64,000 nt of DNA from Mycolicibacterium aubagnense (GCF_010730955.1 NZ_AP022577.1:868001-932000), one strand, 5' to 3'. Shown: positions 9,196-18,114, counted from the stretch's first letter. Notes: a model not told the origin generated them from the letters alone. Made by a program: numbers and translations.

Positions 9196-10086
9196 ATGCA
9201 CACCGAACCAGCCGCTCCGGTCATCGTCGGAATCGACGGCTCACCCGCCTCTGAATCGGCGGCGCTGTGGGCTGCGCAGGAAGCCGCCCGCCGTAACGTG
9301 GAGTTGCGACTCATCTACGTGGTCAATTCCGTTCTGGGCCAATCGATACCCGCAGAGTCGTACCGGGTGGACGTCGAGAAGGCAAAGACGGTACTTGCTG
9401 CCGTCCGCAGACAGGTTGTGTCGACCATCCCCGAAGCCAGGGTGAAAACCGATTTCTACGAGGGGAATCCTGCCGGAGTTCTGGTCGCCGAGTCTCGATT
9501 CGCGTCGCTTATCTGTCTCGGTACCAATGGCATCGGTCGATTCGTCAAGGCATTTCTCGGATCGACCGCCGAGACCGTGGCCGGTGATGCCGCCTGCTCA
9601 GTTGCTTTGATCCGGACTGCGGACGCCACGAAAACTGCCGACTTCCACCCGCAGTTCATCGTCGCACCGGTCAGCGTGTACGCCGACGACTCCCGGATCA
9701 TCCGAGCCGCGGTACGTCGGGCACGTCATCACCACTCCCCCGTCCTGGCGCTGGGTGTCAAGGACAACGATCTCGGAGCCACCCCACGCGATGTGTTGGA
9801 CCAAATGGTGGACCGATGGCGCCAGGAGTATCCCGACGTGACGTGGTACCCGGTAGCGACGAACGCGGGACTGCCGCATTTCCTGCGGGACCATCCCGAG
9901 TTGGCTGTCACCGTGGTGTTGAATTCGACTGGAAAACTGGATATTTCATCCGTGATCGGAGGAATTCATCGCGAGCCGGTGGTGATGAACCAGCTCGTGG
10001 TCTTCATCGACCGGGATCACGATGAAACCGAATCTCGCACAGACCGCACAGCAGCATCCACAGGTGACCAGACAGTGCCGCAATAG
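9196..10086 (+). CDS. Universal stress protein, second domain degenerate
   Basis: 296 residues. Domain 1 opens with VIVGIDGS and has an intact loop, GTNGIGRFVKAFLGS. Domain 2 keeps the Usp fold outline (FIVAPVSVYADDSRIIRAAV) but has lost the G-x2-G-x9-G-S loop, reading VVLNSTGKLDISSVIGG instead. ATG 9196 is chosen because GAGGAAAG lies just upstream; an ATG at 9184 overlapping the nitroreductase stop is also possible. It shares its half-degenerate design with the usp at 16286. It is followed by a strong hairpin terminator. Confidence 0.9.
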   Translation: MHTEPAAPVIVGIDGSPASESAALWAAQEAARRNVELRLIYVVNSVLGQSIPAESYRVDVEKAKTVLAAVRRQVVSTIPEARVKTDFYEGNPAGVLVAESRFASLICLGTNGIGRFVKAFLGSTAETVAGDAACSVALIRTADATKTADFHPQFIVAPVSVYADDSRIIRAAVRRARHHHSPVLALGVKDNDLGATPRDVLDQMVDRWRQEYPDVTWYPVATNAGLPHFLRDHPELAVTVVLNSTGKLDISSVIGGIHREPVVMNQLVVFIDRDHDETESRTDRTAASTGDQTVPQ

Positions 10087-10096
10087 TATTCAGCCG

Positions 10097-10140
10097 GGTA
10101 CCCGGGATGCCCGCCGCGCACCGGCGGGCATCCCGGTACC
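10097..10140. terminator. Strong bidirectional hairpin between convergent genes
   Basis: GGTACC(C)GGGATGCCCGCC pairs with GGCGGGCATCCCGGTACC, an 18-bp stem with one bulged base and a 7-base loop. It sits between the usp stop (10086) and the phosphoketolase stop (10142), which are convergent, so it can serve both. There is no long U-tract, as is common in mycobacteria. Confidence 0.8.
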
Positions 10141-10141
10141 G

Positions 10142-10824
10142 TCATTCAACGGCCGGAATCCAGTTCCATTCCAGTACCTCCGGCAGGTCCTCACCGTATG
10201 TGCGGATCCAGTCCCGATGGCGATCCTGGGCGGAGATCATGTCAGCCCGCAGCATGTCCGCGGCCGAACCGCGAAGTCCGGGGGTGAGGTCGATCGTGTC
10301 GATCACCAGCTGAAAGCGATCCATCTTGTTCAGCACCAGCATGTCGAAGGGCGTGGTTGTCGTGCCCTCCTCCAGGTACCCACGCACATGCATATGCCGG
10401 TGGTTGCGTCGACGGTAGGTCAACCGGTGAATCAACGACGGGTAACCGTGATAGGCGAAGATCACCGGCCGATCGCTGGTGAACAACGTGTCGTACTCCG
10501 CGTCCGTCATGCCGTGTGAATGCTGCGAATTGGACTGCAGGCGGAACAGATCGACCACGTTGACGACGCGAATCTTGAGCTCCGGCAGATGTTTCCGCAG
10601 TATCGATACCGCGGCCAGCACCTCCGTGGTGGGAACGTCGCCGGCACAACCCAGCACCACATCAGGTACTGAACCCGCGTCGGTGCTGGCCCACTCGAAG
10701 ATGTCCGCGCCACGTGCACAATGCACCGCGGCTTGCTCGGCGGTGAGCCATACCGGTGCGTCGTTCTTCCCCGCGACGATCACGTTGATGTAGTCCCGGC
10801 TGGCGAGGCAATGCGCCGCTACCG
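10142..10824 (-). pseudogene. xfp: 3' part of IS-interrupted phosphoketolase gene
   Basis: Codes for the C-terminal domain of D-xylulose-5-phosphate/fructose-6-phosphate phosphoketolase. The reading frame joins the 5' part directly: the upstream fragment ends ...TLLSVA and this one resumes VAAHCLASRDYINVIVAGK, with the shared Val-Ala codons inside the 8-bp duplication. C-terminal hallmarks include DIFEWAS, PDVVLGCAGDVPT, LPELKIRVVNVVDL and FAYHGYPSLIHRLTYRR. Counted across the IS, the intact gene would code for 798 residues, the normal size for the family. A GTG at 10783 could start a fragment, but it would lack the thiamine-diphosphate active site, so it is not expected to function. Confidence 0.92.
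10817..10824. repeat. Target-site duplication, left copy (CGCTACCG)
   Basis: The octamer CGCTACCG occurs here and at 12253-12260, immediately outside the IS termini; the identity extends to 9 bp (CCGCTACCG) if one base is taken from the element. Eight or nine bases is the normal duplication length for the IS256 family. Removing one copy and the element restores an uninterrupted phosphoketolase frame. Confidence 0.9.
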
Positions 10825-12252
10825 GGTTGCGTCCATCAAGGTGGTGTACGAGTCGGACCTGATCAGCGGTACCGGCGTGTCGTAGCCGAGTGATTGAAGG
10901 TCATCGCGTGATTCTTCGAGAGACCGTCCAAAGTCACTCGAGCAAAGGAATCGACGCGATGACCACTGCCCACAATATCGATCTGCCCACTGTGCTGGCC
11001 GAACGACTCACCACTGCCCATCCCGACGTGCTGCGCGAGCTGCTGGCCACGTTCATCCACACCCTGATGGGCGCCGAAGCCGACGCCCTATGCGGTGCCG
11101 GCTACGGCGAACGCTCGGCTGAGCGCACCAATTCCCGCAACGGCTACCGACACCGTCAATTCGACACCCGTGCAGGGACTTTGGATCTTGCGATCCCGAA
11201 GCTGCGGCAAGGATCCTACTTCCCGGACTGGCTGCTGGAGCGCCGTAAACGCGCCGAGCGGGCCCTGACCACGGTGGTGGCGACGTGTTACCTGCTTGGT
11301 GTCTCGACGCGGCGGATGGACAAGCTGGTCGAGACCCTGGGCATCACGTCGTTGTCGAAGTCGCAGGTGTCGGTGATGGCCAAGGAACTCGACGCCGCCG
11401 TGGAGGCGTTCCGGACCCGGCCGCTCGATGCCGGCCCGTATACGTTCGTCGCTGCGGACGCTCTGGTGCTCAAGGTGCGTGAAGCCGGCCGGGTGGTCAA
11501 CGTGCACGCCCTGATCGCCGTCGGGGTCAACGCCGAGGGCTACCGCGAGATCCTGGGAATCGATGTCACGACCGCTGAGGACGGGGCGGGCTGGTTGACG
11601 TTCTGGCGGTCGTTGACCGCCCGCGGCCTGTCCGGGGTCAAACTGGTCACCAGCGACGCCCACGCCGGGCTGGTCGCCGCCATCGGGGCCACCCTGCCCG
11701 GAGCGGCGTGGCAGCGCTGCAGAACCCACTACACGACCAACCTGATGTCCGTCACTCCCAAGAGTTCGTGGCCCTGGGTGCGCACCCTGCTGCACTCGGT
11801 GTTCGACCAACCTGACGCTGAATCCGTTGCTGCTCAATATGATCGGATCATCGACGCATTGTCCGACAAGCTGCCCAATGTCGCCGATCACCTCGAAGCG
11901 GCGCGGCCGGATCTGCTGGCGTTCACCGCGTTCCCCAAGCAGATCTGGCGCCAGATCTGGAGCAACAATCCCCAGGAACGACTCAACAAGGAGATCCGCC
12001 GGCGCACCGACGTCGTGGGCATCTTCCCCGACCGCGCGGCCCTGATCCGTCTCGTCGGAGCAGTGCTGGCCGAACAACACGACGAATGGGCCGAGTCGCG
12101 GCGCTACCTCGGCCTCGACGTTCTGAGCAAATCACGCACCGTCAACGACACCCCAACCGAACAGGAGGCTACCCCCGCGGCACTGCCCGCCTGACCCAAC
12201 TACCTCGAAGAATCACACGACGACGTCATACACCACGTCCCTGGACTTGACC
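10825..12252 (+). mobile_element. IS256-family insertion sequence (IS1081-like transposase) inside xfp
   Basis: A 1,428-bp element bounded by direct repeats and imperfect terminal inverted repeats. The left end begins GGTTGCGTCC, and the right end read inward begins GGTCAAGTCC; 19 of the first 28 positions match. A second, inner pair of inverted repeats, TCGCGTGATTCTTCGAG (10904-10920) and CTCGAAGAATCACACGA (12204-12220), matches 16 of 17 and resembles the known ends of IS1081. The left arm between outer and inner repeats is about 50 bases longer than the right. The element carries one transposase gene and no passenger genes. Confidence 0.92.
10959..12194 (+). CDS. IS256-family transposase (IS1081 subgroup)
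   Basis: About 411 residues, close to the 415 of IS1081. The mutator-type transposase core is visible: NSRNGYRHRQFDTRAGTLDL near the N-terminus, YTFVAADALVLKVRE around the first catalytic Asp, LVTSDAHAGLVAAI with the second Asp, AAWQRCRTHYTTNLMS (conserved C-x2-H region) and the glutamate-containing NNPQERLNKEIRRRTDVVGIF near the end. ATG 10959 is chosen because AAAGGAA lies just upstream; the frame is open to 10890 across the inner terminal repeat. It appears intact and may be active in trans. Confidence 0.95.
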   Translation: MTTAHNIDLPTVLAERLTTAHPDVLRELLATFIHTLMGAEADALCGAGYGERSAERTNSRNGYRHRQFDTRAGTLDLAIPKLRQGSYFPDWLLERRKRAERALTTVVATCYLLGVSTRRMDKLVETLGITSLSKSQVSVMAKELDAAVEAFRTRPLDAGPYTFVAADALVLKVREAGRVVNVHALIAVGVNAEGYREILGIDVTTAEDGAGWLTFWRSLTARGLSGVKLVTSDAHAGLVAAIGATLPGAAWQRCRTHYTTNLMSVTPKSSWPWVRTLLHSVFDQPDAESVAAQYDRIIDALSDKLPNVADHLEAARPDLLAFTAFPKQIWRQIWSNNPQERLNKEIRRRTDVVGIFPDRAALIRLVGAVLAEQHDEWAESRRYLGLDVLSKSRTVNDTPTEQEATPAALPA

Positions 12253-12260
12253 CGCTACCG
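12253..12260. repeat. Target-site duplication, right copy (CGCTACCG)
   Basis: Partner of the copy at 10817-10824, immediately right of the IS terminus. It encodes the last codons of the 5' phosphoketolase fragment before the frame enters the IS and stops at 12226-12228. Confidence 0.9.
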
Positions 12261-13974
12261 ACAGCAAGGTGTTGGCGTCCGGCGGCAAGTAGATGCGGGC
12301 GACCTCGGCGCGCTTGTTGGCGACGTGGTCGATGAAGCCGGGATCCTGGTGCGAGAAGCCGTTGTGATCTTGGCGCCACACGTGCGACGTGAGCAAGTAG
12401 TTCAGGGATGCGATCGGTGCGCGCCAGGGGAGTTCGCGACTCACCTTGAGCCACTTGGCATGCTGGTTCACCATCGAGTCCACGACGTGGGCGAAGGCCT
12501 CGTAACTGTTGAGCAGGCCATGGCGCCCCGTCAGCAGATACCCTTCCAGCCAGCCCTGGCACATATGTTCCGACAAGACTTCGAGTACGCGCCCGTCGCG
12601 AGCCAGATGCTCGTCGCTTGGCACAACCGATGCGTTCCACTGCTTGTCGCTCACGTCGTACACCGCATCGAGCCGATTCGACGCGGTCTCGTCTGGCCCG
12701 AACAGTCTGAAGTTGCGGTAGCAGGCGTTACGCACCATGACTTCGCGCAGATACTGCCCGAGCACCCGGGTCGGCTCGGCTGTGGTGTCTCCCGGCTGCA
12801 CGGTGGACACGGCAAATTCCTTGGCGGTCGGCAGATGCAACGGCGTCAACAGGAGGCCGCCGTTGGCATTTGGGTTCAACCCCATCTGGTAATCAGACGT
12901 CGGAATGTTGTCGGCTACCAGCGCTGTCGGGCAACCCGTCTCGTCGAACAGCTCGTCGGGCCGATAGGAGGAGAGCCAGTCGACGAACTGCCGGCGGTGT
13001 TCCGGATCAGTCCGGATGTCGGCGATGGGCACCTGATGGGCGCGCCACGTGCCCTCCACGGGTAGACCGTCGACCCATCGTGGTCCGGTCCAACCTTTCG
13101 GTGTCCGCAACACGATCATGGGCCACTGCGGTCGTGGCGGTGGCGACGAGGCCGTCCGCGCAACGTTCTGGATCTCGCTCACCAGGGCTACCGCCTGGTC
13201 GAGCGCCGCGGCCATGTCCTGGTGCATCCGGTGCGGGTCGTCACCGGTGACGTAGATCGGGTGATGCCCGTATCCGCGTAACAGGCTATCGAGTTCGGCG
13301 TCCGTGATCCTCGCCAATATCGTCGGGTTGGCGATCTTGTATCCGTTGAGATGCAAAATGGGCAGGACCGCACCGTCGGTGACCGGGTTGATGAACTTGT
13401 TGGAATGCCAACTGGCCGCCAGCGGGCCTGTCTCGGCCTCACCGTCACCGATTACGCATGCCACCAACAGATTCGGGTTGTCGAGAACCGCGCCGTAGGC
13501 GTGCGCCAACGAATAACCCAGCTCGCCGCCCTCGTGGATCGAGCCGGGAACCTCGGGTGCGACATGGCTGGGAACGCCACCCGGAAAAGAGAATTCGCGG
13601 AACAACGTCGCCATGCCGTGAGCGTCGCGGGCAATATCGGGGCGAGTCCGGCTGTAGCTGCCCTCCAGCCAGGCGTTCGCGAACAATGCGGGCCCGCCGT
13701 GTCCCGGCCCGATGACATACATCGCATCAAGATCGTAGTCGATGATTGCGCGATTCAAGTGCGCGTAAATGAAATTCAGCCCCGGCGAGGTGCCCCAGTG
13801 ACCCAACGGGCGGGGCTTGATGTGGTGCCGCTCCAGAGGAGTTCGCAGCAGCGGGTTGTCCATCAGATAGATCTGGCCGGCGGTGAGATAGTTCGCAGCC
13901 CGCCAGTACGCGTCCACCGATCGCAGTCGCTCCGGCGCCAACGGCTCCCTCACCGCACGAGTTGCGCTCGTCAT
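12253..13974 (-). pseudogene. xfp: 5' part of IS-interrupted phosphoketolase gene
   Basis: The first 574 codons of phosphoketolase (thiamine-diphosphate enzyme giving acetyl-phosphate from xylulose-5-P or fructose-6-P). Family signatures are [20 protein letters not shown] near residue 60, [40 protein letters not shown], the ThDP-binding [19 protein letters not shown], and [20 protein letters not shown]. The frame then crosses into the IS and adds eight foreign residues before a stop. ATG 13974 overlaps the stop of the upstream usp (ATGA), so the two were one transcript. Without the last ~220 residues the protein should not fold properly; the locus has lost this route. Confidence 0.93.
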
Positions 13975-14876
13975 CGTTTGGACTCGCGAGCATGCGGCCG
14001 AACGACGAGCACCGGGCAGTTCGCATGGTGGATCAACCGGTGACTGGTGGCGCCGAGGAACAATCCGGTTGCATCGCCGTGTCCATGGCTCCCGGCGACG
14101 AGCAACTGAGCGTGCTGGGCATGGCTCAGCAGCACCTGCCCCGGGTTGCCGAGTGCGGTGATGCGTCGGACAACGACGTCGGGGAATTTCTCTTGCCAGC
14201 CCGCCAGTCGCTCTGCCAGCAGCATCTCCTGCTGTTCCTCGCGAGCCCGGCCGGTGAGGTCATTCCATGGTGGTTCTACGTAGTAGAAATAGGCCGGCAT
14301 GTAGCTCCAGACCAGCACAGCCACCAGTTCTGCGCCGCGCATCGAGGCTTCCTCGAATGCCCAGGCGATCGCGTCTTCGCTGTCCCGCGCGCCGCTGATC
14401 CCCACCACGACCGTGCCCGTCACGGGCACCCCGGGTGCACGAACCACCACAACGGGGCTGTGCGCGTGTGCGGTCAAGGCTACCGCGACCGAGCCGGCCA
14501 GCAGCCCCGTCAATGCATTGAGTCCCGATGAACCCACGACGGTCAGGAACGCGTCCTTGGACAGCTCGGCCAGCACCCGGGCCGGACGACCCGCCACTCT
14601 GGACAGGGTCGCCTCCACGTCAGGGTCCAGCACCTGGACGTGATCCAGCGCTTCGTCAAGGAAGCGCTGGCCCGTGGTTTCCAGGTATTTGAAGAAGCTC
14701 TCCGAGGCACCGGGGTTGAATCCCATCGCAAAACTCTCGAAGTCCACGGCGTGCGCCAGCAGCAGCGGAAGGTTGCGCAACTGCGCTTCATTGACAGCCC
14801 AGTCGAGTGCGAGCAACGACGAACTCGATCCGTCGATTCCGACCAAAATATAAGGGCGGGATGATAATTCAGTCAC
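13971..14876 (-). CDS. Universal stress protein, two Usp domains
   Basis: 301 residues, a close paralogue of the usp at 17143-18048: same length, same start ([15 protein letters not shown]) and the same inner segment FNP-xSESFFKY. Domain 1 has [15 protein letters not shown]; domain 2 has [15 protein letters not shown], with Ala in place of the last Ser. GTG 14876 is chosen because GGAGGA lies 5 bases upstream and the paralogue begins at the same residue; the frame is open to 14978. It is translationally coupled to phosphoketolase, and a DosR-like box lies about 65 bases upstream. Confidence 0.92.
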   Translation of the reverse strand: MTELSSRPYILVGIDGSSSSLLALDWAVNEAQLRNLPLLLAHAVDFESFAMGFNPGASESFFKYLETTGQRFLDEALDHVQVLDPDVEATLSRVAGRPARVLAELSKDAFLTVVGSSGLNALTGLLAGSVAVALTAHAHSPVVVVRAPGVPVTGTVVVGISGARDSEDAIAWAFEEASMRGAELVAVLVWSYMPAYFYYVEPPWNDLTGRAREEQQEMLLAERLAGWQEKFPDVVVRRITALGNPGQVLLSHAQHAQLLVAGSHGHGDATGLFLGATSHRLIHHANCPVLVVRPHARESKR

Positions 14877-14940
14877 AGTATCCTCCGAGAACATTGCCGA
14901 TCTGATGGTCACGACGGTACGAGGGCCGGGCAACCTGCTG

Positions 14941-14960
14941 CTATGGCCGAAAGTCACTCG
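14941..14960. promoter_or_regulatory. DosR-like box shared by usp and DUF2156 promoters
   Basis: CTATGGCCGAAAGTCACTCG; on the usp strand the core reads GTGACTTTCGGCCATAG. It differs at one of 20 positions from the box at 18115-18134, which is at the same distance from a paralogous usp gene. It matches the DosR consensus at 11 of 20. A GGTACGAG element lies about 20 bases nearer the usp in both promoters and may include the -10 region. It could also serve the divergent gene at 15106. Confidence 0.55.
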
Positions 14961-15105
14961 TTGACCCGCCACAGGCAACGCGCCGAAGGTCGCTCGCCCA
15001 GCGGTGACTCAGGTGTCCAGCCAAAGGGCCTTTGTGCCCTCGCCCCGACCACATGCCCCGCGTGAGGATTCGCTGAAACGTCCTTTCTACACCCAGAGGG
15101 AGCTC

Positions 15106-16302
15106 ATGGAGCCGGCAGACCGCGCCGCAGGCCCCCAGCTGACCATCGGCCGGCCGAACCGGAAACGGCACGATAGCGATCCGTGCCCGTCCAGCATTAC
15201 TTACGCCGCGCTACAGCATGTTTGGTCACTGATCTGCGGCACTCACGGTGATCCGCTGGCTCCGTTCGCGATGGCCGCCGGTCGGCGCTTCTGGTTCAGC
15301 CCCGACGGCACCGCTGCTCTGTCCTACCGCGTACTCAACGGGTACGCCGTCGTCGCGGGCGACCCGATCGGAAATCCCGGCCTGTACACCGCGCTCGTCA
15401 GCAGCTTCGCCGAAATGTGCCGAGAACACCACTGGCACGTCGCAGTCCTCGGCGTATCAGAGCCACGATTGGCGTTGTGGCACAGCGCCTCCAGCATCGT
15501 TCCCCGTCTGGCCACGGTGCCGATCGGCCGTGACGTCGTTATCGACGTCGACGGATTCAGCCTCGCCGGCCGGCGCAAACGTAACCTTCGCCAAGCTGTC
15601 CAACGCACCCACAATGCCGGCATGACGACGCAGGTCGTGGCGGAGAACCAGGTCGACGACCAGCTGCGCGCGGAGTTGCGCGGCGTGATGCTCGACTCGG
15701 GCAAATCCGCCGACAAAGAACGCGGATTCTCCATGATGCTGGGCGGCACGCTATCGGGTTGCTATCCGGGGGTATGGCTCATCATCGCCCGCGACCGGGG
15801 CGGCCGAATACAGGGCTTCCATCGCTATGCCAGCGCCGGCGGAGGCACCGACCTCAGCCTGGACCTTCCGTGGCGTCGCAGGGACGCCCCGAACGGCACG
15901 GACGAGCGGCTCAGCGTCGACATGATCCAGTGGGCAAAAGAGCATGGAGGGCAACGTGTCTCGCTCGCCTTCGCGCCATTTCCCGAGTTGTTCTCCGAAG
16001 GTACCGGGCACGGGTTGTCCCGCCAATCCCTCCGGGCGTTGGCTCATATTGGCGATCGGTTCATCAAACTCGAGTCGCTGTACCGATATGTCCGCAAGTT
16101 CGATGCGATGAGCCAGGAGCGTTATGTGCTCTTCCCAGCCCTGCATTTCGGACACGCCCTGGCGGTTCTGATCGCCCTCGAGTTTTCCCCACATCACCGC
16201 TCACCGACCATGTCGACGGCGACCGCTGCACCGAACTCAGTTTCTTCCAACCGCCATCTGAACACGAAACAAACAGGGAGACAACATGATCGAAATCCAT
16301 AG
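15106..16302 (+). CDS. DUF2156 (lysyl-PG-synthase C-terminal-like) protein
   Basis: About 398 residues with the GNAT-like DUF2156 domain found at the C-terminus of MprF/LysX-type aminoacyl-phosphatidylglycerol synthases. Family features are FWFSPDGTAALSYRVLNGYA, VVAGDPIGNP, the basic RRKRNLRQAVQR, GFHRYASAGGGTDLSLDLPW and MIQWAKEHGGQRVSLAFAPF. There is no MprF flippase region and no lysyl-tRNA-synthetase domain, so this is a soluble stand-alone form; aminoacyl transfer is family-based inference. ATG 15106 follows GAGGGAG; the frame is open to 15004. The C-terminus overlaps the next usp start by 17 bases. Confidence 0.8.
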   Translation: MEPADRAAGPQLTIGRPNRKRHDSDPCPSSITYAALQHVWSLICGTHGDPLAPFAMAAGRRFWFSPDGTAALSYRVLNGYAVVAGDPIGNPGLYTALVSSFAEMCREHHWHVAVLGVSEPRLALWHSASSIVPRLATVPIGRDVVIDVDGFSLAGRRKRNLRQAVQRTHNAGMTTQVVAENQVDDQLRAELRGVMLDSGKSADKERGFSMMLGGTLSGCYPGVWLIIARDRGGRIQGFHRYASAGGGTDLSLDLPWRRRDAPNGTDERLSVDMIQWAKEHGGQRVSLAFAPFPELFSEGTGHGLSRQSLRALAHIGDRFIKLESLYRYVRKFDAMSQERYVLFPALHFGHALAVLIALEFSPHHRSPTMSTATAAPNSVSSNRHLNTKQTGRQHDRNP

Positions 16303-17083
16303 CGGCGACTCGGTCGTTGTAGGGATCGACGGTTCAACGGCCGCCGTATACGCAGCTCATTGGGCAGTGGACGAAGCCATTTCCCGAGAGGTACCACTGC
16401 GCCTCGTGAGCTGCGTTCGGCGGTCAGCAGAATCGGACCACATGGCCATGGAATACGCCAGGACCTGCCTGCGGGCAGCGCACGCGGCCATCGAAACCAC
16501 TGCACCACAAGTAAAGATCGAGACTGCCGTGGTGACTGGCGACCCGACCGTTGCGTTGATCAAGGAATCCCGCGATGCCGCGCTGGTGTGCGTGGGTTCG
16601 GTCGGAATCGGGCGTTTTGCCAAGTCGCTACTGGGCTCGACGGCCGCAGGAGTTGCCGAGAGTGCGCCCTGCCCTGTCGCAGTCATCCGCAGTTACTCAC
16701 CACGCCGACCGACTACCGACGGGGCGATCATGGTCGAGGTGAACGACTGGGAAGAAAACCATGATGTTCTCGCAGCGGCAGTTGCCGAAGCGAAGCTGCG
16801 CGCGCGGCCGATTGTTGCGGTCGGAGTGTGCCCGCCCGAGACGGGGGTAACGGCGTGGCAGGAGCTGCGGCGCCGCACTTCGGTCTGGCGCGACCTCCAT
16901 CCCGACGTGGAGATCACCGCCGCACCTGTCACCACCAGCGTCGTCGACTACCTGCAGAACACGCACGAGCCAATCAGTCTCGTCGTCGTCGGCGTCCACA
17001 GCGCAAGGGATCTTCCGGCAATCATCGGCTCGCATGCCGACACCAACCGCGACCATCCATCGGTCCTGATCGCACGTGCATGA
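16286..17083 (+). CDS. Universal stress protein, second domain degenerate
   Basis: 265 residues. Domain 1 begins VVVGIDGSTAAVYAAHWA and has an intact loop, GSVGIGRFAKSLLGS. Domain 2 is shorter and lacks the loop (VVVGVHSARDLPAIIGS). It resembles the usp at 9196 in both respects. AGGGAG lies just before ATG 16286, which is inside the end of the DUF2156 gene, so the two are co-transcribed. Confidence 0.9.
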   Translation: MIEIHSGDSVVVGIDGSTAAVYAAHWAVDEAISREVPLRLVSCVRRSAESDHMAMEYARTCLRAAHAAIETTAPQVKIETAVVTGDPTVALIKESRDAALVCVGSVGIGRFAKSLLGSTAAGVAESAPCPVAVIRSYSPRRPTTDGAIMVEVNDWEENHDVLAAAVAEAKLRARPIVAVGVCPPETGVTAWQELRRRTSVWRDLHPDVEITAAPVTTSVVDYLQNTHEPISLVVVGVHSARDLPAIIGSHADTNRDHPSVLIARA

Positions 17084-17089
17084 CGTTGG

Positions 17090-17121
17090 CTGACCACTGC
17101 CCGGCCGCGGGCAGTGGTCAG
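17090..17121. terminator. Perfect 13-bp hairpin between convergent usp genes
   Basis: CTGACCACTGCCC pairs with GGGCAGTGGTCAG around a 6-base loop. It lies between the stops of the usp genes at 17083 and 17143. There is no U-tract; the position between converging genes supports terminator function. Confidence 0.75.
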
Positions 17122-17135
17122 TGGTCAGTGGTCAG
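17112..17135. repeat. Tandem heptamer (CAGTGGT) x3.4
   Basis: CAGTGGT is repeated three times and followed by CAGTG. The first copy is the right arm of the hairpin at 17090-17121, so extra copies could re-pair with the left arm and give alternative stems. It is probably a slippage expansion. Confidence 0.7.
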
Positions 17136-17142
17136 TGCGCTG

Positions 17143-18048
17143 TCAGCTGCTCGACTCGCGGGCATGGGGCCGGGCAACGAGTACGGGGCAACTCGCATGC
17201 TGAATCAAGCGGTGGCTGGTCGAGCCGAGGAACCATCCCGTGAGATTCCCATGTCCGCGGGTCCCGGTGACAACCAACTGGGCGCGCTGGGCATAATCCA
17301 ACAAAACGTGCCCCGGGTGACCGGCGGCGACAACCCGACGGACAGCGACGTCAGGGAACTTCTCCTGCCATCCGGCCAGGCGCTCCGCCAACAGCATTGC
17401 CTGCTGATCCTCACGGGCCGGACCCGGCAGCTCTTCCCACGTCGGTTCGACGTAGTCGAAATAGGCTGGTACATAACTCGATACGAGGACCGCAACAAGG
17501 TTTGCGCCTCGCAGCGAGGCCTCCTCGAAGGCCCAGCCGATCGCGTCTTCACTGTCCGGAGCACCGCTCACGCCGACTACGACCGGACCGCCGGCATGTG
17601 CGCCGGGAGAACGAACCACGACGACAGGGCTGTGGCCGTGCGCGGTCAGCGTCAAGGCCACCGACCCGGCGAGCAGCCCCGTGAGTCCGTTGAGCCCAGT
17701 CGAGCCGACGACGGTGAGAATTGCGTCCTTGGACTGCTCCAGCAGCACGTCCGCGGGACGGCCAGCCACGTTGTGTAGAGAAACCTCCACGTCAAGGTCC
17801 ATGGCCTGAACGTCGGCCCTGGCTTCGTCGAGGAACTTCTGTCCTGCCGTCTCAACATATTTGAAGAAGCTCTCCGAGGGGGCTGGATTGAATCCCATCA
17901 CAAAATTGCCGTAGTCGACGGCATGGACCAATCGCAGCGGCAGGTTGCGACCCTGCGCCTCGTGAACGGCCCACGTCAACGCGTCCAGCGATGACCTCGA
18001 ACCGTCGATGCCGACCAAAATGTAAGGGCGAGGGGATAACTCGGTCAT
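17143..18048 (-). CDS. Universal stress protein, two ATP-binding-type Usp domains
   Basis: 301 residues, paralogue of the usp at 13971-14876. Both halves keep the nucleotide loop: [15 protein letters not shown] and GTRGHGNLTGWFLGS. ATG 18048 is preceded by GGAGCGG. The promoter box and its distance are the same as in the paralogue, so gene plus promoter were probably duplicated together; here no phosphoketolase follows. Confidence 0.92.
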   Translation of the reverse strand: MTELSPRPYILVGIDGSRSSLDALTWAVHEAQGRNLPLRLVHAVDYGNFVMGFNPAPSESFFKYVETAGQKFLDEARADVQAMDLDVEVSLHNVAGRPADVLLEQSKDAILTVVGSTGLNGLTGLLAGSVALTLTAHGHSPVVVVRSPGAHAGGPVVVGVSGAPDSEDAIGWAFEEASLRGANLVAVLVSSYVPAYFDYVEPTWEELPGPAREDQQAMLLAERLAGWQEKFPDVAVRRVVAAGHPGHVLLDYAQRAQLVVTGTRGHGNLTGWFLGSTSHRLIQHASCPVLVARPHARESSS

Positions 18049-18114
18049 GGTGTCCGCTCCAGACGAAGGTTCATATCTGACACCTTCAACGGTACGAGCG
18101 CCGACTACGCCGTG

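Noticed and set aside
10904..12220. Inner repeats as the true ends of the IS
   Set aside because: The flanks GAAGGTCA and CGACGTCA are not a duplication, whereas the outer ends have an exact one that restores the xfp frame.
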